From the NCBI RefSeq assembly GCF_010731575.1, contig NZ_AP022617.1, positions 3,100,001 through 3,164,000 of the forward strand: DNA of 64,000 bases, read 5' to 3'. Source of the stretch: Mycolicibacterium monacense. GTDB taxonomy: Bacteria; Actinomycetota; Actinomycetes; Mycobacteriales; Mycobacteriaceae. The notes beneath the pieces are model-generated. The model searched no databases. It was given only the letters and a program-made list of their open reading frames with translations, and had not been told where the DNA came from. Below, piece after piece: positions 60,125 to 64,000 of this stretch. A program made the position numbers and the translations under genes. Numbering within the stretch: position 1 is the stretch's first letter; each line of letters starts with the position of its first letter.

Positions 60125-61150
60125 CTATGACGAGGCGGCGGCGACGTTCGCCGCGGCAGGCGGCAGCCCAGCGGCTTCCCTTGACCGGTGGTAGCGCTCC
60201 GCAAGTCCTGCCCAGCGTTCACCGTAGCGGTGCGCGGAGTCGACGACGGTCTGCGGTATGTGAACGAAGGGCGGCCGAGCAGCCCCAGCACGCCCATAGC
60301 CCGCAGTGTCGATTGCGATCTTCCACCAGGCGGACTGCATGGCTTGGAATTCCTCCATGGTCAGGCCCAGCGTTCGAAATGGCGCCTGCATCTGGTCGGC
60401 GATGGTCGCGGCCTCTGTCCAGTCGCCACGCTGGCATGCATCGCGCAGCGAAAGCGCGGGCCAGGGGCCCATGCATACGTCGATGCTCCACGCTCCGGCA
60501 GCACCGAACATCATTGCGGGGTACATCAATTGGTCCAAGACGAGGACCGACATCTTTTCCTTGACCGCTTTGATGGCGCCGATCACATTGAAGATGTCCA
60601 TCGAGGTCTGCTTGAGCGCAACGATATTGCGAATCTGGGCCAGCTCCCTGAATGCACCGGGCGGCAATGTGATGCGGAACGCGTGCGGGTTCTGGTAGAT
60701 CATGATCGCCAGCTCCGGAACGGCCTCGGCGAGGTCTTTGTAGTACTGGACCGCGTTCTCGGCAGTCTGCGGCAAGTACATCGGCGGTCCGCTCATAATG
60801 CCGTCCGCCCCGAGGTCGGCGATGACGCGGGCGCGTCGGATCGAGTCGCGCGTGTTGAGCGTGCTGGCACCAACGAACACCGGAACCCGGGCGTTTACCG
60901 TCTCCACGACTGTCGTGATGAGCGTGCGGTATTCGTCGTCGGAAAGGGTGTGCGACTCGCCGGCGCTGCCGGTCGTCACGATGCCGTCGACACCATCACG
61001 CACCAGTCGATCAACCAGAGACGCGAGCGCATCGGTGTCGATCGTGTCGACCGCGTTGACATCGGCGGCGTCCGGCGTCGAGCAGGCTGGCACGAATCCC
61101 CACAACCCCTTCATGTCGCTGGGAACGAGTTCGCTGCTACGTGTTGTCAT
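60125..61150 (-). CDS. DapA-family hydratase-aldolase (PhdG/NahE-like) 1
   Basis: 341 residues from ATG 61150; the open frame to 61297 has no better start. Class I aldolase barrel: GSAGE at 61-65, Y152 (IYQNP) and the Schiff-base lysine K180 (IVALKQTS). The long N-terminus and C-terminal RPPFVHIP fit the hydratase-aldolases that convert hydroxybenzylidene-pyruvates to an aldehyde and pyruvate in naphthalene and phenanthrene pathways. Last gene of the right-hand cluster. A paralogue with identical active-site numbering is at 62660. Confidence 0.88.
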   Translation of the reverse strand: MTTRSSELVPSDMKGLWGFVPACSTPDAADVNAVDTIDTDALASLVDRLVRDGVDGIVTTGSAGESHTLSDDEYRTLITTVVETVNARVPVFVGASTLNTRDSIRRARVIADLGADGIMSGPPMYLPQTAENAVQYYKDLAEAVPELAIMIYQNPHAFRITLPPGAFRELAQIRNIVALKQTSMDIFNVIGAIKAVKEKMSVLVLDQLMYPAMMFGAAGAWSIDVCMGPWPALSLRDACQRGDWTEAATIADQMQAPFRTLGLTMEEFQAMQSAWWKIAIDTAGYGRAGAARPPFVHIPQTVVDSAHRYGERWAGLAERYHRSREAAGLPPAAANVAAASS

Positions 61151-61318
61151 GAGCCGTGTCCAATCTGGTTTGATGATCTTCGGAATGGCTTTTATTGGCG
61201 GTATGGTCGCGCGGGACCGTCCAGGGTGGGACTTGAGCCGATGGTAGGTGCCGATGCACTCCCGTTCGTGGCATTGTGTCCCTCGGCGCGAAGTCAACTC
61301 TAGGCGCCGCGATAAGTG

Positions 61319-61705
61319 CTAGTAGTCGATGTCTAAGCCGCTCTCGAGTTCTGCGAGCCGATCCTGGGCTTTTCCGATCGACATCATCTTCATCATGTTG
61401 CCGACGGCTTTCATCTGCCCGGTCATGGTCGCGGTCTGGCCGTTGAGCGCACCCCGAGACAGCTCGACGTTCGTTTCGTAGCTGAGCTCGGCCTCCACGT
61501 CGGGCGTGCGTGGCGGGGATCCGATACCGACGATGAGTGACCCGTCAGAGAAATGCATGTAGTAGTCATCGCTGGCCGGGCTCTGCGACACGGATACGCG
61601 GAGCACCACGTCATGTCCCTTCGCTGCAATGCGGAACCTCTCGTCGGCATTGGCCGCGTCGGTCACCGCAGTCGCCCAGTCGTCGGTTAGGAACTGGATC
61701 GCCAT
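61319..61705 (-). CDS. SCP2-like lipid-binding domain protein 2
   Basis: 128 residues. SCP2 pattern: FLTDDWATAVTDAANADERF, YYMHFSDGSLIVGIGSPPRT, DVEAELSYETNVELSRGALN and TATMTGQMKAVGNMMKMMSI (the TGKMKVKGN region). It sits between an extradiol dioxygenase (45 bp upstream) and a hydratase-aldolase (168 bp downstream). A binding role for a hydrophobic intermediate is inferred. Confidence 0.8.
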   Translation of the reverse strand: MAIQFLTDDWATAVTDAANADERFRIAAKGHDVVLRVSVSQSPASDDYYMHFSDGSLIVGIGSPPRTPDVEAELSYETNVELSRGALNGQTATMTGQMKAVGNMMKMMSIGKAQDRLAELESGLDIDY

Positions 61706-61747
61706 TTCACCTCCATATGATCGTTTTCGTCGTCTCGGCCGTCGAGC

Positions 61748-62644
61748 CGTTCATGTTGTTGCGGCTTCGAGTGCGCCTGGTGGTGTTTGGGCGACCATCT
61801 GGTGGCCCCACACACTGGGTCGGTCGTACTGAGCGACTGTCCAGGTTTCCTCGTCGACGGTCACCGCATCCCAGCCGTACTCGATGTCAAACCCGCTCGG
61901 TGTGCGCGCGTAAAACGACACCATCCGATCGTTGACATGGCGCCCCAACGTCATGCTCAGCGGAATGTTGCGCGACATGCACAGGTCATAAGCCATCCCC
62001 ACGTCATCAAAACTTTGCACCTCGACCATCACGTGGTGCAGTCCCCGCACACCCGGCATCGGAGTCAACGCGATGCTGTGATGGCGCGGGTTGCAGTGGT
62101 AGAACCACAGATCCATGAAGGTGTAAATCTCATCGCTCTTCTTAAACCCCAACACCCCCCGCAAAAACCGGTCGGCCTGCGCAAGGTCCGGCGTCGCCAA
62201 CACCACATGACCCAACCCCTGCGCACCGGTGACGAACCCCGACATCGCACGACCGGGCCGGAAGGAACCCGGCACCACCTTCTGACCGTAAAACAACTCA
62301 TGACGCAACCCCGAAGGATCCGACAGCGTCACAAAGCCCAACACCCCGCGGGCCGCGCAGTCCTCCTCGGTTCCCACCTCAAACCCAATGCCCCGCTTGT
62401 GCAGCAACTCCCCGGCAGCCTCAAGCGCCTCCTCGCTGCCCACATCCCAGCCCGCATACAGCATCCGGTTGCGCTCTCCGTGATGCACAGCCAAACGATG
62501 ATCGGCGTCGTCGATCCGCAACAGGACCGACCCACTGGACGCCTCAACCGCCTCCATCCCCAAAACCTCCGGACCGAACGCCAACCACTCCTTCGCATCC
62601 GGAGACTCCACACCCACATAACCCAACGCTTTCACCAACATGTG
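61748..62644. repeat. Gene-length duplication, copy 2 (extradiol dioxygenase)
   Basis: 897 bp matching 7095-7991. The match stops within 3 bp of both ends of the coding sequence. The two copies are 54.7 kb apart in the same orientation. Confidence 0.9.
61751..62641 (-). CDS. Extradiol (type I, VOC-fold) ring-cleavage dioxygenase, copy 2
   Basis: 296 residues; all iron ligands and catalytic residues of copy 1 are kept (H145, HH 202/203, E254, H235, Y244). Six differences from copy 1: ELLHKRG for ESLHRQG (three changes), I133M, R194P and V245A. The ribosome site differs (GAGGACAG). It lies 18 bp downstream of hydratase-aldolase 2, as expected for consecutive steps of ring cleavage and aldol cleavage. 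Confidence 0.93.
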   Translation of the reverse strand: MLVKALGYVGVESPDAKEWLAFGPEVLGMEAVEASSGSVLLRIDDADHRLAVHHGERNRMLYAGWDVGSEEALEAAGELLHKRGIGFEVGTEEDCAARGVLGFVTLSDPSGLRHELFYGQKVVPGSFRPGRAMSGFVTGAQGLGHVVLATPDLAQADRFLRGVLGFKKSDEIYTFMDLWFYHCNPRHHSIALTPMPGVRGLHHVMVEVQSFDDVGMAYDLCMSRNIPLSMTLGRHVNDRMVSFYARTPSGFDIEYGWDAVTVDEETWTVAQYDRPSVWGHQMVAQTPPGALEAATT

Positions 62645-62659
62645 CTGTCCTCAGGCGAT

Positions 62660-63664
62660 TCAGTGGTTCGAGACGGCAAGTGACGCATAGCGCTGCTGGA
62701 GTGCGGCCCAGTTCTTGCCGGCCTCGCGCCCGCCAGCCAAATAGGACTCCGGCACTTCGGTGTACGGCGGTCGGGTGGGCCCCGTGCGCATAAAACCGGC
62801 CGCCTGGAATTGGGCGTTGTCGATCTGGATGCTGTACTTGAGGAATTCGGCGAAGTTGCCGCCCGGGTACAGCGTCTCAAGAGCCCCCTCCAGTTCGTCG
62901 GTGAGCGCTTGGCAGTCGTCCCAGCGGCCGGCTCTGATTAGGTCGCGCAAGTGCGTTACTGGCGCAGGGCCGCAGGCCACATTGCCCGACCAGCAGGCGG
63001 TGACCTCTTCTGGGAAGAGCCGCGCAAAGTAGTACCAGTCAGTCTCAAGCGGCAGTAGCCGCACGCGACCGCTTACCGCGCGGAGGTCGGAAAGGAAGGC
63101 GGAGCCACTGAGCAGCCCGAGATGCTTGGCAGCGACGACCTGGGGTATCTGGCTGAGTGCCTCGTAGGCGGGCGTCCCGATCTTTCCCTTGAAGGCGCCG
63201 GGGTTGTCGTAGACCACCAATGCCATGTTCGGCACTGCCTCGGCCACATCCCGGTAGAAGCGCACGATGCCGGCGTCATCCAGGGGCAGCCACATCGGAC
63301 GACCCACGAACAGGCCATCGGCGCCGAGCTCGCCGAGCCGGCGACCCCTCGTGATCGTATCGCGGGTATTGAGCGTCGTCGCTCCGGCGAAAACCGGGAT
63401 ACGTCCCGCGACGGCGTCGACCACGGTGGCGACAAAGCTCTGCAACTCGTCCCACGTCAGCGAGGCGCACTCGCCGAAGGTGCCTGTGGTCATGAGCACA
63501 TCCACTCCGCCGCGGACCATCGCGTCGGCGAGCTTCGCCGCCTCATCGAGGTCTACGGAGAACGCGGTGCCCGGTTGGTCGGCCGTCGGGATGGAGGGCG
63601 TAGGGATAATGCCGACGACACCGGTGATGTCATCGACGGTCAACTTCGTGTCACGCACGTGCAC
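62660..63664 (-). CDS. DapA-family hydratase-aldolase (PhdJ/NahE-like) 2
   Basis: 334 residues. GTFGE at 61-65, Y152 (VYDNP), Schiff-base K180 (VVAAKHLG), and RPPYTEVPESY at the C-terminus. It follows the gentisate-dioxygenase-like cupin by 18 bp. In phenanthrene degraders a cupin 1-hydroxy-2-naphthoate dioxygenase (PhdI) is followed by the 2'-carboxybenzalpyruvate hydratase-aldolase (PhdJ); the same order here suggests that role, though the substrate cannot be proved from sequence. Confidence 0.88.
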   Translation of the reverse strand: MHVRDTKLTVDDITGVVGIIPTPSIPTADQPGTAFSVDLDEAAKLADAMVRGGVDVLMTTGTFGECASLTWDELQSFVATVVDAVAGRIPVFAGATTLNTRDTITRGRRLGELGADGLFVGRPMWLPLDDAGIVRFYRDVAEAVPNMALVVYDNPGAFKGKIGTPAYEALSQIPQVVAAKHLGLLSGSAFLSDLRAVSGRVRLLPLETDWYYFARLFPEEVTACWSGNVACGPAPVTHLRDLIRAGRWDDCQALTDELEGALETLYPGGNFAEFLKYSIQIDNAQFQAAGFMRTGPTRPPYTEVPESYLAGGREAGKNWAALQQRYASLAVSNH

Positions 63665-63682
63665 TGCCTCTCTCGTGAATCG

Positions 63683-64000
63683 TCAGCGGGCTCGGAGGTT
63701 AGCGGGGACCGGCGGAAATGGCTGCGTCCCCAAAGACAGCTCGGGCTCTTCGTAGTAGAGATCGAGAGCCTTCAATGTAGGGATGTCGTTGACCGAGAAC
63801 AGCAACGCATTTTCCGCCGACCGGTTGACGAAGTGATGGGTGCTCCAGTTGGGCACCACGAAGCTGTCGTGGGGCCCCCAGTCGAGTTCGACCCCGTCGA
63901 CAACCGTAGTTCCCTCACCGCGCACGACGAAATACACGGAACTCGACGTGTGGCGATGGGCCTCGGTCTGCTGGCCCGGCCGCAGCAACTGCACCCAGCA
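63683..64000 (-). CDS. Gentisate/1-hydroxy-2-naphthoate dioxygenase-like cupin, 5' partial
   Basis: The C-terminal ~105 residues of a cupin; the frame is open beyond the window (CWVQLLRPGQQTEAHRHTSS). Motif 1 is AHRHTSSSVYFVVRGEGTTV and motif 2 is FVVPNWSTHHFVNRS, with the metal His residues of the gentisate 1,2-dioxygenase family. The enzyme would cleave the ring of a hydroxylated aromatic acid. Its genomic partner (hydratase-aldolase) favours 1-hydroxy-2-naphthoate-type cleavage. Confidence 0.78.
   Translation of the reverse strand, partial: CWVQLLRPGQQTEAHRHTSSSVYFVVRGEGTTVVDGVELDWGPHDSFVVPNWSTHHFVNRSAENALLFSVNDIPTLKALDLYYEEPELSLGTQPFPPVPANLRAR

Noticed and set aside
1..64000. CRISPR array, tRNA, rRNA, replication origin
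   Set aside because: No regularly spaced repeats, no cloverleaf-like or rRNA sequence, and no replication or partition gene were noticed; a covariance-model scan was not possible.

Overview
The window is high-GC actinobacterial DNA. It carries a complete Mce lipid-transporter operon (two YrbE permeases, MceA to MceF, two Mce-associated proteins), a structure typical of Mycobacteriales. Its actinobacterial PAH-type ring-hydroxylating oxygenases, the class of IS elements and the frequent GTG/TTG starts with ATGA/GTGA overlaps also fit a Mycobacterium/Mycolicibacterium-like soil degrader. The genus is an inference. The region could be chromosomal or on a large plasmid; no replication or partition gene is visible. 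Nearly every gene is on the minus strand, so operons read from right to left.

Layout. 1-2000: end of a ketopantoate-reductase-like gene and a convergent AraC regulator. 2111-4693: an intact IS3-family element with a 4-bp target duplication beside a frameshifted IS110 transposase. 4775-8852: oxygenase cluster 1 (dihydrodiol dehydrogenase, extradiol dioxygenase, Rieske alpha/beta, small ORF). 9089-15347: a phthalate-like lower pathway (class II aldolase/decarboxylase, LigB-type dioxygenase, Gfo/Idh/MocA dehydrogenase, Rieske pair 2, alpha/beta hydrolase). 15823-17918: MarR, a 3-hydroxyisobutyrate-dehydrogenase-like enzyme, a cupin. 18018-25488: Rieske pair 3, a 3Fe-4S-type ferredoxin and a CoA-ester side-chain cassette (MaoC-type hydratase, DUF35 partner, SCP-x-type aldolase, CaiB CoA transferase) plus an alcohol dehydrogenase. 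25595-29688: Rieske pair 4 and an MFS exporter with its MarR. 30004-32748: aldehyde dehydrogenase and epoxide hydrolase. 32812-43480: mce operon. 43636-51220: PcaG-like protein, SCP2-like protein, Rieske pair 5, an Asp-box propeller, two dehydrogenases and Rieske pair 6. 51362-59361: IS3 and two inverted IS256 relics bracketing an aldehyde dehydrogenase, a ferredoxin/flavoprotein pair and a duplicated beta subunit. 60125-64000: two hydratase-aldolases, an SCP2-like protein, a second extradiol dioxygenase and a gentisate-dioxygenase-like cupin.

How it may work together. Six oxygenase alpha subunits and seven beta genes start oxidation of aromatic or polycyclic rings. Dihydrodiol dehydrogenases restore the aromatic diol, extradiol enzymes open the ring, and hydratase-aldolases plus aldehyde dehydrogenases cut off side chains in the style of phd/nid PAH pathways. 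The CoA cassette would shorten an alkyl-carboxylate side chain. The Mce transporter, apparently downstream of pair 6 in one continuous gene train, probably imports the hydrophobic substrate. Only one ferredoxin of the kind that could serve an oxygenase and no ferredoxin reductase are present, so some electron-transfer partners must lie elsewhere.

The main unexplained signals are a recurring 13-bp palindrome TCTG-N5-CAGA, twice with a second site 20 bp away; duplication of a promoter plus beta gene onto the front of an AprAB-like flavoprotein/ferredoxin operon; an exact gene-length duplication of an extradiol dioxygenase; and a cytoplasmic Asp-box propeller translationally coupled to an oxygenase. 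All assignments come from reading the sequence; no database search was run.
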